NCBI RefSeq assembly: GCF_004348725.1 | Contig: NZ_SMKR01000042.1 | Span: 1 to 45,055 of the forward strand | Source of the DNA: Kribbella turkmenica | GTDB lineage: Bacteria; Actinomycetota; Actinomycetes; Propionibacteriales; Kribbellaceae | DNA: 45,055 nucleotides | Direction: 5' to 3' | Part shown: positions 9,200 to 17,825 of the stretch, in pieces | Layout of the letters: every line of letters starts with the position of its first letter | Position numbering within the stretch: the stretch's first letter is position 1 | The notes under the pieces: generated by a model | Database searches by the model: none | What the model saw: only the letters and a program-made list of their open reading frames with translations | What the model was told of the DNA's origin: nothing | Translations under genes and position numbers: made by a program

Positions 9200-10215
9200 C
9201 CATAGGCAAGCCCGGGCAAAACTCGTCCCGTCGTATCCCGCCAACATCTGGATCAACGGGCACGAGTGGGCCAAACGTCACGCAATCCAGGTCGGTATCG
9301 GGTTCGCCGGCCTGTCCAACGGGGTTCGCCGCCACTGACAACCCGGTGGGCCTACAGGCGATCTCTGACCGGCTCGGGTCAGGCACGATCACGGTGTTCG
9401 CCGAGCGCTGGTGGTCGATTCTGCTGCTGCCCCCTGACCGATCACGATCGCATGCACGGCTACTGGTGGGAGCTGTCGATGCATCAGGTCAGGTTTCGCG
9501 CACCAGCGTGTTCACCCAGCCGCGGCACGCCGGGGCTTCTTGGAGGCGCTGGTCGCCACAATCTCGACATCGGCCGCCCAGAACAAGTCGAGGTCACCTT
9601 CAACCGCCGCAGCCACGCCCCCGATCCCGGCGGACGCGTTCGAAACCGAGGTCGTCATCCGCGGTATCGACGTCACCGTGAACGCCTCTACAAGCACTCC
9701 ACGGATCGAGTGACACTCAAAAGACGGCCGCGCGCTACGGATCGAGAGCGTCATTGGCGACGCCTACGACCTAGGCTGTCAACGCCGCCTGCACAGTTTC
9801 GACGAACTGCGAACCAGGGCCCGCGCCGCAAACCGCCGACTGTTGGATACTGAACGCATCGGCCAGGGCTGCGTCCCCGAGTCCAGCCTCTGAGTGGATC
9901 GCGCATCCCACCCTCACCGAGGATGGCAGGAGGGCCCCGGGCCTACGGTTGGGCGCCCCCGGGCCAAGTCCTGGCCGGCGCCCCTGTGCCACGCCCTGCT
10001 CGCCGTCACCGGCATCACCAACAAGAGCCTGCGCGCCTTGACGACCAGACTCCACGACACCAGCTGAACCATGATCCAGGCCAGCTACGACCTCACGCGA
10101 CTCCGCCGCAACGGCCTCATCCAACGCGTCGAAGCCGCAACCGCTACTACACCCTCACCCCTGATGGACTCCGCTTCAGATCTTCTACACCAAGGTCGGC
10201 CACTTGGAGCTGCCG
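9200..10215 (+). pseudogene. Multiply frameshifted conserved actinobacterial gene
   Basis: No frame stays open, but consecutive pieces on the plus strand read as one protein: YPANIWINGHEWAKRHAIQ, then LQAISDRLGSGTITVF and YWWELSMHQV, then KDGRALRIESVIGDAYDLG, RANRRLLDTERIGQGCV, VTGITNKSLRALTTRL, QASYDLTRLRRNGLI and finally YYTLTPDGLRF with IFYTKV. From memory this order matches a multi-copy conserved hypothetical protein of actinomycetes ending in a winged-helix-like segment; I cannot name a function. At least six frame changes or stops show it is long dead. Proximity to the IS3-type remnant marks 6.8-10.5 kb as a graveyard of mobile or non-selected DNA. Confidence 0.7.
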
Positions 10216-10564
10216 CCTAAGCGATGCGAGTGCTAGTGCCTCGCCCGGAACCGTTGGGGTCGTAACTGTTGACGAGCGTGGTCGCGTGGTGGGTGCCTGC
10301 GCCGATCCTCCGACACCTGATGGGGACTGGGGCATCTGGTCGGCTGTCCCCAGTCCTGATTTGCTGTCCGCGGTTGGGGGATCCGGGGTGATGTGTGCAG
10401 TTCGACAGGAGGTGTCCGGCGATCGAGCCGGATTGCTGGTCTGCTCAGGCGTGCGTCGTCGGCAGTGGGCGCATACGTCCTGTCGAACTGCAGCCAACGC
10501 GGGCTACGACCTCAACGTTTCTGGACGCGGCACTAGGTCAAATCCACCTCAGGGACGTTTCGCC
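10216..10564. other. Gene-free stretch containing a 15-bp inverted repeat
   Basis: Lies between the decayed gene and the end of the SDR operon. The only structure seen is a perfect inverted repeat, TGCAGTTCGACAGGA at 10396-10410 and its complement at 10478-10492. Open frames here have no ribosome sites or recognisable products. Confidence 0.5.
10396..10492. repeat. Perfect 15-bp inverted repeat, 67-bp spacing
   Basis: TGCAGTTCGACAGGA (10396-10410) and TCCTGTCGAACTGCA (10478-10492) are exact reverse complements. The interior encodes nothing recognisable. It could be the ends of a tiny non-autonomous element, or a terminator-like or cruciform structure beyond the SDR operon. Confidence 0.75.
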
Positions 10565-11293
10565 TCAGTCGTCAGCTGAAAGCCGCGCGCGTAGATCCGC
10601 TCGACCGACGGCTGATGGCGAGAGCACCGACAATCCTCCATCGACAGGGAGTACAACTCCCGTGATCGCGGATGATGTCGCCCCGGCGAGAAACGCCACC
10701 GCGGCGGCGACCTCCTCCGGCCTGATCGTGCGGCCCAGCGGGTAGCCGGCGGCGGCATCAGGCAGCCCTTCGCCACCGACAATTCCTGGTGATACCGAAT
10801 TCACCCGGATGCCTCGGCGGCCGTAGTCGACCGCGAGCTGCCTGACAAGCGCGTCGATGCCTCCCTTGGCCGCGGAGTATGCCGCCGTCCATGGAGCGGC
10901 GAGGAACGCATTGACCGAGGACACCGCTACCACGCTCGCGCCGCTGTGGAGGTAAGGCAGTGCGGCACGGACGGGGAAGAAGAAGGTGTCGAGAGTGTTC
11001 GCCAACGCATCGCGCCATTGTTCATCCGAGGTTCGGTGGGCGGGGGCAATGGGCATGTAACCGGCAGCGGTGACCAGAATGTCAAGTACGCCAAGGTGCG
11101 CCAGCGCCCGTCCGACCGCTTCAGCCGCACCAGTCGGGTCCGCGCAGTCAATGGCGAGGTGGAGCTCGAGTCCGTCGACATGCTGATCGTGCAGTGATAC
11201 ACCTACGACTCTGCAACCGTCCGCAACCAATGCTCGCACGATCGCCGTGCCGATCGGACTTGTTGCGCCGATCACCAGCGCGCTGCGACTCAT
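10565..11293 (-). CDS. Short-chain dehydrogenase/reductase (SDR)
   Basis: A 242-aa classical SDR, last gene of a four-gene minus-strand operon. The NAD(P)-binding loop is GATSPIG near the N-terminus. The catalytic Ser lies in VVAVSSVNAF, and Tyr/Lys in AAYSAAKGG. The C-terminus has the usual PGIVGGEGL and VLPVDGGLS. The start MSRSALV at 11293 overlaps the upstream enolase stop by four bases (ATGA), preferable to a start nine bases earlier. In this setting it probably oxidises a sugar or sugar acid, or reduces a keto acid formed by its operon partners; the exact substrate is unknown. Confidence 0.9.
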   Translation of the reverse strand: MSRSALVIGATSPIGTAIVRALVADGCRVVGVSLHDQHVDGLELHLAIDCADPTGAAEAVGRALAHLGVLDILVTAAGYMPIAPAHRTSDEQWRDALANTLDTFFFPVRAALPYLHSGASVVAVSSVNAFLAAPWTAAYSAAKGGIDALVRQLAVDYGRRGIRVNSVSPGIVGGEGLPDAAAGYPLGRTIRPEEVAAAVAFLAGATSSAITGVVLPVDGGLSVLSPSAVGRADLRARLSADD

Positions 11294-12423
11294 GCCACGC
11301 ACGCCGCGCGAACGGCGTCCTCGTCGACCGTGATCCCGAGTCCAGGGCCGTTCCGTACTGCAAATCCGGTGGGCCCGGGTTCAATCGGGGTGTCGAGAAT
11401 ATGGTTGACTGGTTCGAACAACGTCGGGTGGAACTCGTAGGCGAGCAGATTCTGTACCGCCGCGCTGACTTGAATGCTTGCAGCCATCGCGATCCCGAGC
11501 CCGGCCGAGTGGTGCGGGGCGAGCGGCGTGAACCAAAGGTCGGCCATGGCAGCCAAATCGACCAGCTCGGTGATCCCTGTCCGACCCACGTCGGGCTGCA
11601 GGATCCCGGCGGCGCCGGCCTGCAGCCAGGGCCCGAACTCCAGCCGGTGCCGGAGGCTCTCGCCGATCGCGATCGGCGTGTCGATCCGGCGGGCGACCTC
11701 GGCATGGCCCTCGATGTTCTCGAATCCGACCGGCGCCTCCAGGAACCAGGCACCGATCCGATCCAGTCCGCGCCCGAGCTTGACCGCGTCGGCGACGTCG
11801 TAGACGCCGTGAACGTCCACCCCGACCTGCAGGTCGGGGTGGACGTCTCGTAACGCTTCCACGGTGGCGAGGTCGGCACGCACTCCGTGCCCGATGCCGA
11901 TCTTGATCCGGCGCACATCCTGCTCCACCCAATCCCGTGCTTGTGCGACCCTCTCCGCGTCAGACTTCCCAGGCAGCCCGGACACATAAGTGGGCACAGT
12001 GTCTCGGTAGGCGCCACCCAACATCTGTGTCACTCCCACACCCGCGATCCGAGCCGCCAGATCCCAGAGCGCGATGTCGACGGCAGCGATGGCGTCGCCT
12101 TGGTGACCGCCGAGGTGACCGCGCTCCCGCATCAGTGCGCGCAGCGATCCGACGAGCGGGCGGACCCTGGTCGGGTCAGCGCCGAGCATGGCCGGTTGCA
12201 GCAGCAGTTCGACAATCTTGGCAGGCACCTCGGGTGCGACCGGGGCAAGTGCCTCGCCCCAACCGACAGTCCCGTCGTCAGCCGAGACCCTCACAACCAG
12301 CGCCTCCCGGTGGGAGCCGTAGATGCTGGGCCACGGCGGCTTGGTGGTGTAGCTGCGTGCTGATGCTTGGTCCGACGCGGCCAGGACCAGCGGGAATGCC
12401 TCTACAGCGGTGATTTTCGGCAT
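11290..12423 (-). CDS. Mandelate racemase/muconate lactonizing family enzyme (sugar-acid dehydratase-like)
   Basis: Enolase-superfamily enzyme, 377 aa. Metal ligands are readable as Asp203 (GVDVHG), Glu229 (WFLEAP) and Glu255 (AIGESL). General bases are Lys174 (RRIKIG) and the Asp278/His304-305 pair (LQPDVGRTG and APHHSAGLG), which places it in the mandelate-racemase subgroup where most acid-sugar dehydratases fall. Such enzymes turn aldonates into 2-keto-3-deoxy acids. It is a clear paralogue of the enzyme at 13341-14495, sharing RERGHL-GHQ and IALWDLA segments. Its start overlaps the aldolase stop (TGATG). Substrate remains open; galactonate- or fuconate-type acids are possible. Confidence 0.9.
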   Translation of the reverse strand: MPKITAVEAFPLVLAASDQASARSYTTKPPWPSIYGSHREALVVRVSADDGTVGWGEALAPVAPEVPAKIVELLLQPAMLGADPTRVRPLVGSLRALMRERGHLGGHQGDAIAAVDIALWDLAARIAGVGVTQMLGGAYRDTVPTYVSGLPGKSDAERVAQARDWVEQDVRRIKIGIGHGVRADLATVEALRDVHPDLQVGVDVHGVYDVADAVKLGRGLDRIGAWFLEAPVGFENIEGHAEVARRIDTPIAIGESLRHRLEFGPWLQAGAAGILQPDVGRTGITELVDLAAMADLWFTPLAPHHSAGLGIAMAASIQVSAAVQNLLAYEFHPTLFEPVNHILDTPIEPGPTGFAVRNGPGLGITVDEDAVRAACVA

Positions 12424-13340
12424 CAGCGAAGTCCAGTCTGTGGTGTGAGCCGCGTAAGGCCGAGTCGGTCAAGTATCGCACTCAGCCCCACCCGTCCACG
12501 TGCGTCGAGAGCGCGGGCCGGCAGCCGCACGGTCGGGTGCTCGATCAAGCCACGCCGGACCAGTACCTCCTTGTGTACAGCCCAGGCGATGCCTGGCTGC
12601 AACCCGTACGCCAGCAGTGGGAGTAGGAGGTCGAACTGCGTCCTGGCGTCGTCGTACCGACGCTCTCGCCAAGCGGAGATGACGGGTTCGAGTAGGTCCG
12701 GTATCTCACAGGCAGGCATGGTGCCGACCGCGCCCGCGGCCAGTTCGTCTAGGAGAAACTGCGCGTTGAGGCCGCCGAGGACGACGAAGTCAGGCTCGGC
12801 GATCTGGTCGACCACTGCAGCCACCTTGGCCGCGGTCGGTGGTGCTTCTACCTTGACGGAGCTGACGCCAGGGATCCGGCTGAGGTCTGCGATCTGCTGT
12901 GGTGAGATCGCGACCCCCGTGACACCGGGCGCGTCCTGCACCATCACTTCGCTGCCCGTCGCCGCGACCGCAACGTAGAACTCGATCAGTTGTGCCGGGT
13001 CGGCCTGGACCATGAACGGCGGCAGGACCATGACCGCATCGGCGCCGGACTCAATTGAGTCAGAGGCCTGTTCTGCAGCAGTCACAGCCGACGTCGCTGC
13101 CACTCCGACGATCAGCGGTACGGCGCTGCCGACAACCGTTGACACCTCCTCGGTGACAACGCGGCGCTCCGCTGAGGTCAACGCGAAGGCCTCGCTCGCC
13201 ATCCCGAGGACGGCGACCCCGTCCACCCCGCTGGCGAGCTGGAACTCGGTCAGTCTGCGCAGGCTAGGCAGATCAAGGCTGCCGTCGGGCGAGAACGGCG
13301 TCGCAAGAATTGGGATCAACCCTTGGGCGGTGGGTGACAT
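12423..13340 (-). CDS. DapA/NAL-family aldolase or dehydratase with altered active site
   Basis: A 305-aa (beta/alpha)8 enzyme of the dihydrodipicolinate synthase / N-acetylneuraminate lyase family. The Schiff-base lysine is Lys163 (SSVKVEAPP). The usual carboxylate-binding GTTGE loop is here GMASE (residues 46-50), and the catalytic tyrosine position in the Y-N-x-P motif is replaced by Gln135 (VQDAP). It is therefore unlikely to be a real DapA and more likely acts on a 2-keto-3-deoxy sugar acid made by the flanking dehydratases. It is wedged between two enolase-superfamily genes with minimal spacing on both sides, indicating tight co-expression. Confidence 0.88.
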   Translation of the reverse strand: MSPTAQGLIPILATPFSPDGSLDLPSLRRLTEFQLASGVDGVAVLGMASEAFALTSAERRVVTEEVSTVVGSAVPLIVGVAATSAVTAAEQASDSIESGADAVMVLPPFMVQADPAQLIEFYVAVAATGSEVMVQDAPGVTGVAISPQQIADLSRIPGVSSVKVEAPPTAAKVAAVVDQIAEPDFVVLGGLNAQFLLDELAAGAVGTMPACEIPDLLEPVISAWRERRYDDARTQFDLLLPLLAYGLQPGIAWAVHKEVLVRRGLIEHPTVRLPARALDARGRVGLSAILDRLGLTRLTPQTGLR

Positions 13341-14495
13341 TCAGTACTCCTCTGCGAGCGCGCTGACGGCGTCGTAATCGATCTCGACGCCTAGTCCTGG
13401 GCCGGACGGAACTGCGACTGCCGCAGGCTGGAAGACCAGCGGGTCGGTGAGTATCGAGGCACCGACCTTCACAGACGTCGGCTGGTATTCGAACGCGAGC
13501 AGGTCTTCGACGACGGCGGACAACTGGATGCCGGCTGCGAGCGCGATACCTAAGCCGCTCGAGTGATGTGGCGCAATCGCGACATGTCGGGCCGCCGCGA
13601 GTTGTGTCATCGCCATTCCCTCGGTGAGGCCGGTGCGGCCGACGTCCGGCTGGAGCAGATGGAGCGCGCCTGACGTCAGCCAATGGTCAGCCTCGAACCT
13701 GTTGCGCAATGACTCACCAACTGCGATCGGGAGGCGCGCCGCCAGCGCCAATCGTCGGTGCCCGTCTACGTCTTCGGGATTCAGCGGTGCTTCCAGAAAG
13801 GCCACTCCCCGTTCGGCGAGCGCGTCCGACAGCCGCAGTGCTTCAGGCAACTGGTACCGCCAGTGCGCGTCGACGGCCACCGTGAGACCCGGTGCTGCAT
13901 CGATCACGTCGTCCACAGTCTCAAGGTCGGCTGCGATGCCATGTCCGAGGTGGAGCTTCACTGTGGTCGCGCCGTCATCCAACCATCGCTTGGCCAGGTC
14001 GCGGCGGCCCTGACGCGTCGACTCGGGCAGGCCGGACACATAGACCGGGACCTCGTCTCGTAGTGCACCACCCATCAGTGCCGAAACTGGCCTCGCGGAG
14101 ACGCGTCCTGCGAGGTCCCAGAGGGCGATGTCAACTGCCGCAAGAGCGTCAGCCTGGTGGCCGACCAGATGACCACGCTCCCGCATCAGGTCACGCAGCC
14201 GGAGGAACGTCGGCCGCGGACGAGTAGCGACCGACCCAAGCACCACCGGAGCCAACAGCGTTCGGATAGCCGCGGCGACGATCTCCGGGCCGACTGGTGC
14301 CAGCGCCTCGCCCCACCCAGATGTGCCGTCCTCCGCGACGAGCCGCACGAGCACGGTCTCGTATCCGCCGGAGTAAAGACTGCGCCATGGCTCCCTGAGG
14401 AAGTAACCGCTTCTCTCGGTCTCTTCTTGCTTCTGACCCAAGTACGTGTCCCCGCGCAGTTTCAGAACGAATACCTCAACCTCGGCAATTAGCAT
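13341..14495 (-). CDS. Mandelate racemase/muconate lactonizing family enzyme, paralogue 2
   Basis: First gene of the operon, 384 aa. The start at 14495 (MLIAEVEVFVLKL) is chosen because the family begins with this strand and a GGGGA ribosome site precedes it; a longer frame adds 22 unrelated residues. Catalytic residues: Lys180 (TTVKLH), Asp209 (VDAHW), Glu235 (FLEAPL), Glu261 (VGESLR), Asp284 (LQPDVGRTG) and His310 (APHHSSGLG). The lysine strand reads KLH rather than the KIG seen in paralogue 1, and an extra N-terminal loop (about residues 16-36) probably covers the active site, so the two paralogues likely differ in substrate. Its stop abuts the aldolase start. Confidence 0.9.
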   Translation of the reverse strand: MLIAEVEVFVLKLRGDTYLGQKQEETERSGYFLREPWRSLYSGGYETVLVRLVAEDGTSGWGEALAPVGPEIVAAAIRTLLAPVVLGSVATRPRPTFLRLRDLMRERGHLVGHQADALAAVDIALWDLAGRVSARPVSALMGGALRDEVPVYVSGLPESTRQGRRDLAKRWLDDGATTVKLHLGHGIAADLETVDDVIDAAPGLTVAVDAHWRYQLPEALRLSDALAERGVAFLEAPLNPEDVDGHRRLALAARLPIAVGESLRNRFEADHWLTSGALHLLQPDVGRTGLTEGMAMTQLAAARHVAIAPHHSSGLGIALAAGIQLSAVVEDLLAFEYQPTSVKVGASILTDPLVFQPAAVAVPSGPGLGVEIDYDAVSALAEEY

Positions 14496-14543
14496 TCGAA
14501 ATCCCCGAGATGCTTGACTAGATCCACCATGTGCGCAAGATTG

Positions 14544-14557
14544 CCATATGATGGATG
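14544..14557. promoter_or_regulatory. Putative IclR operator in a divergent promoter region
   Basis: CCATATGATGGATG matches 11 of 14 bases of the core found at 8198-8212 (minus strand). It lies in the 88-bp gap between the divergent enolase operon (start 14495) and the IclR gene (14584), where one site could control both. Inferred. Confidence 0.35.
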
Positions 14558-14583
14558 CCAAAGTCCATGGTTGAGGCTAGGAG

Positions 14584-15399
14584 ATGCTGTTGAGCGCCGA
14601 GACAGGAACGAACCGGAGCGTCGAACGCGCGGTAGCTGTCTTGCGCGCCTTCGCAGATTCGAGCAGGCTTCGAGTCGCCGAAGTGGCCAGGCTCACCGGG
14701 TTACGGCAGTCGACCGCTTCGAGGTTGTTGAGCACGCTCGAGCAGACAGGTCTGGTCGAGCGGGACCACGACGGGCGGTACCGGCTCGGCGTCGACTTGA
14801 TCAGCCTGGCTGGTGTTGTCATGAACGGTCACCCGGTGCACCACGCTGCCCGGCAACCCGCGCAACTCCTGGCAGTCGCCACCGGGCTCGGTACCAACGT
14901 TGCGGTTCGTCACGGCATCGACGTGTTCTACCTGTGCAACTTCGAGGGCGCTGCCGCGCCACGATCCGTCGCGCTGGCCGGACGACGCAATCCCTTGCAC
15001 GCGACCGCGCTTGGCAAGTGCCTGCTACTCAGCCTCACCGCCACTCAACGAAGACAGGTGCTCGGATCGCTCACAAGGTTCACCGCGCAGACGATTACAG
15101 ACCATGCCAGCCTCGACGCCGTCGTCGAACTGGTCGAATGGCGCGGCTACGCGACCGAGACCGAGGAATTCGCTCTCGGCCAGACATGCCTCGCGGCGCC
15201 GCTGCGCGACCGGACAGGACGAGTGATAGGAGCACTGTCGCTCTCCGGTCCCTCCAGCGTTGTCGATCTCCCCGGACGAGAACTGGAGCTGTCCCGGCTC
15301 GTGGCCGAGACCGCCGACGCCATCAACTCGCAGCTGGGTTACCACAGCCCAGCAGACCACCAGATCCCGGCGCCCGCGCGCCACGACCTACGGAGCTGA
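14584..15399 (+). CDS. IclR-family transcriptional regulator
   Basis: A 271-aa regulator with an N-terminal winged helix (RLTGLRQSTASRLLSTLE) and an IclR effector domain (FYLCNFEG, NPLHATALGKC, LGQTCLAAPLRDRTG). At the ATG, a GAGG lies seven bases upstream, while an AGGAG directly abuts it, so a slightly later TTG (14590) is also possible. It stands divergent to the dehydratase/aldolase operon and two bases ahead of the binding-protein gene of importer B, with which it is probably co-transcribed. It therefore likely senses an intermediate of the sugar-acid pathway and controls both directions. Confidence 0.92.
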   Translation: MLLSAETGTNRSVERAVAVLRAFADSSRLRVAEVARLTGLRQSTASRLLSTLEQTGLVERDHDGRYRLGVDLISLAGVVMNGHPVHHAARQPAQLLAVATGLGTNVAVRHGIDVFYLCNFEGAAAPRSVALAGRRNPLHATALGKCLLLSLTATQRRQVLGSLTRFTAQTITDHASLDAVVELVEWRGYATETEEFALGQTCLAAPLRDRTGRVIGALSLSGPSSVVDLPGRELELSRLVAETADAINSQLGYHSPADHQIPAPARHDLRS

Positions 15400-15401
15400 T
15401 C

Positions 15402-16850
15402 ATGAAGGTCCGCCCTGCTCTCACCGCGTTCACGTGCGCGGTGGCACTGGCCCTCTCGGGCTGCAACCTCGTCGGCGGCAGTTCCGAGTCCGGCGATGAC
15501 GCCGACAAGGTGACTGTCACCGTCGGGCTTGTTCCGGACCCGCCGGGCGCAAGCCAGTTCTACCGGCAGCAGTTCGACGAGTTCGAGAACGCCAATCCCG
15601 GCATCACCGTGAAGGTGCTGGAGAACCCGTCGGACCAGCAGCTGAACGCGATCGAACTGATGTTCCAGCAGAACAACGCCCCTGACGTCTTCCGGGCCCA
15701 AGACGACGGGATGGATCGGATGGCGGCCCGCGGTTGGGTCGCGCCGCTCGACGAGTTCGTCACGCCGGACTTCCTCAAGCGGTTCCCCGAGGGCAGCATG
15801 GACCCGGCCACCTCCGGGCTGCACCGTGACGGCAAGCTGATGAGTCTGCCACTCGTTTGGGGACCGTGGTCGACCCTGCGGGTGTTCCTCTACAACGAGG
15901 ATCTGCTGAAGAAGTCCGGCTTCGCTCAGCCGCCGAAGACCTGGACCGAGCTCGAGCAGATGGCCGCCAAGATCTCCGCCGACGGGAATGGCAAGTACTT
16001 CGCCTACGCTCCAGCCTCGGCAAAGGCGCCGGCGGTGGAGATGCTCGCGTCCACAGCAGTTCCGTACTCCGTGCCCGCGACGGGCATCGACTACCGCACG
16101 GGCAAGCCCGCCACCGCCAGCGGCGGCATGGTGGAAGCAGTAGAGCTGCACCGCCGGATGCAGTCCGCGAAGGCAATGATGCCGGGTTGGGAGAGCTGGG
16201 ACGGCAGCAGGGCGTTCAAAGAGTTCGCCGCCGGCCGGCTGGCGATGTACCCGACCGCGCCCTGGCACGTCGCAGAAGTGCGCAAGCTGGCGCCAGAGAT
16301 CAAGATGGGCGTCGCTGGACTGCCGGTGCCGACTACCGGCCGCGGTGCCTACCTCCCGCTGAGCATGTCCTTCAGCCCGTTGTGGTCGATGTCGTCGAAG
16401 ACGCCGCACAAGGCCGAAAGCTGGAAGGTAATGGACTTCTTGTCCTCAGCGGCCTTCCACAAGGCGTACTACGAGAAGTTCGGCACCCTGACTGCGTTGG
16501 AGAGCGCCTGGAAGGCCGAGGCGGAGAAGAACCCGGATCAGGCAGCCATCCTGAAGGCGGCGCAGGAGACCATGCGCAGAGCGCCGAACCCGGCGCTGGC
16601 CAGCAAGGGCGGCAAAGCGATGCTGGATGCTCTGGCGGAAAAGAAGGACCTCAAGTACACCGACGCTTCACTCAGGTCGATTGTCAAGAACCAGCCGTTC
16701 GCCCCGGCGGCAGCCCAGCTGGACAAGGAACTGCAGAGCTACCTGGACCAGGTCTCGGCCAGGTTCACGGCGAAGGGACAAGAAGGTTCGGCGGCGGATC
16801 TGACGTTCGCCAACTGGGACCCGCTGCAGGACTTCACGCCGGGAGGCTGA
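15402..16850 (+). CDS. Extracellular solute-binding lipoprotein, importer B
   Basis: Family 1 solute-binding protein, 482 aa. The ATG at 15402, with GGAG seven bases before it, gives a short signal peptide and lipobox ending at Cys21 (ALALSGC); the longer open frame upstream is the shadow of the IclR gene. The two-lobe fold is supported by QFDEFENANPGITVKVLE, the DVFRAQDDGMDRM stretch and KESWKVMDFL-like C-lobe motifs. It should present a sugar or sugar acid to the two permeases immediately downstream (three-base gap). Confidence 0.92.
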   Translation: MKVRPALTAFTCAVALALSGCNLVGGSSESGDDADKVTVTVGLVPDPPGASQFYRQQFDEFENANPGITVKVLENPSDQQLNAIELMFQQNNAPDVFRAQDDGMDRMAARGWVAPLDEFVTPDFLKRFPEGSMDPATSGLHRDGKLMSLPLVWGPWSTLRVFLYNEDLLKKSGFAQPPKTWTELEQMAAKISADGNGKYFAYAPASAKAPAVEMLASTAVPYSVPATGIDYRTGKPATASGGMVEAVELHRRMQSAKAMMPGWESWDGSRAFKEFAAGRLAMYPTAPWHVAEVRKLAPEIKMGVAGLPVPTTGRGAYLPLSMSFSPLWSMSSKTPHKAESWKVMDFLSSAAFHKAYYEKFGTLTALESAWKAEAEKNPDQAAILKAAQETMRRAPNPALASKGGKAMLDALAEKKDLKYTDASLRSIVKNQPFAPAAAQLDKELQSYLDQVSARFTAKGQEGSAADLTFANWDPLQDFTPGG

Positions 16851-16853
16851 CCA

Positions 16854-17825
16854 ATGAAAACTGACACGGTCGAGCGCGCGCTCGACGTGTCTGCCCAGAG
16901 TGCACCGGGGCCGCGGCGAGGCCCCGGTGCACTCCGGCGGAACCTGTGGAGTTACCTGTTCTTGGTACCGACGGTGCTGCTGTTCGGCGGTTTCACGCTC
17001 TGGCCGATGGTGGCCAGCTGGTGGTACTCGTTCTTCAACTGGGACGGTGTCGGCAATCCGACCGACTGGGTCGGTCTCGCGAACTTCCGCGAGGTGCTCG
17101 GCGCGGACGCGTTCTGGCGGGCCTTCTGGCACTCGTTCGCCTTCTCGCTGGCGGCGATCTTCATCGAGATGCCGCTGGCGCTGGTGCTGGCGATCCTGCT
17201 GAACAACAGCTGGCTGCGGTTCCGAAACCTCTACCGGCTGGTCCTGTTCCTGCCCGTGGTCGCGACCACTGCGGTCATCGGGATCGTGATCGCCATCCTG
17301 CTCGACCCGGCCGGCGGGCTGGTGAACCGGGTCCTGCTCGACACCGGCCTCGTGGACCGGCCGGTGAACTTCCTCGGTGGTACGTCGACCGCGTTGCCGA
17401 CGCTGCTGTCGATCGACGTGTGGAAGGGCTTCGGAATCACCCTGATCTACTGGCTCGCCGCATTGCAGACCGTGCCGAAGGATCTGCAGGAAGCGGCGGC
17501 GATCGACGGCGCGGGCTTCTGGCGGGCCCTGCGGTTCGTCACCCTGCCGGTGGTCACCCCAATCGCGATCGTCATCCTGCTGCTGGTGTTCCAGCGGAGT
17601 CTGAACACGTTCGACCTGGTCCAAGCCGTCACCGAGGGCGGGCCAGACTACGCGACCGACGTAGTACCGACGTACATCTACCGGTATGCGTTCGACCCGT
17701 CGCTGCGGGCGCCGCGGTATGGGTTCGCCTCGGCCGCCGGGGTGGTGTTCGGGCTGCTGACGCTGGCGATCACGTTGCTGCAGGCTCCTTTCATGAAGCG
17801 ACGGATGACTAGGAGCGCCTCATGA
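16854..17825 (+). CDS. Carbohydrate ABC transporter permease (MalF/UgpA type), importer B
   Basis: Membrane subunit, 323 aa. The first helix begins near residue 32 (SYLFLVPTVLLFGGFTLWPM). The ATPase-docking EAA loop is at about residue 213 (EAAAIDGAGFWRALRFVTLP). It follows the binding protein by three bases and overlaps the next permease by four (ATGA). As with importer A no ATPase is encoded here. Confidence 0.92.
   Translation: MKTDTVERALDVSAQSAPGPRRGPGALRRNLWSYLFLVPTVLLFGGFTLWPMVASWWYSFFNWDGVGNPTDWVGLANFREVLGADAFWRAFWHSFAFSLAAIFIEMPLALVLAILLNNSWLRFRNLYRLVLFLPVVATTAVIGIVIAILLDPAGGLVNRVLLDTGLVDRPVNFLGGTSTALPTLLSIDVWKGFGITLIYWLAALQTVPKDLQEAAAIDGAGFWRALRFVTLPVVTPIAIVILLLVFQRSLNTFDLVQAVTEGGPDYATDVVPTYIYRYAFDPSLRAPRYGFASAAGVVFGLLTLAITLLQAPFMKRRMTRSAS

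Noticed and set aside
15339..16409. 356-aa minus-strand open frame
   Set aside because: Shadow of the importer B binding protein, with composition typical of antisense frames.
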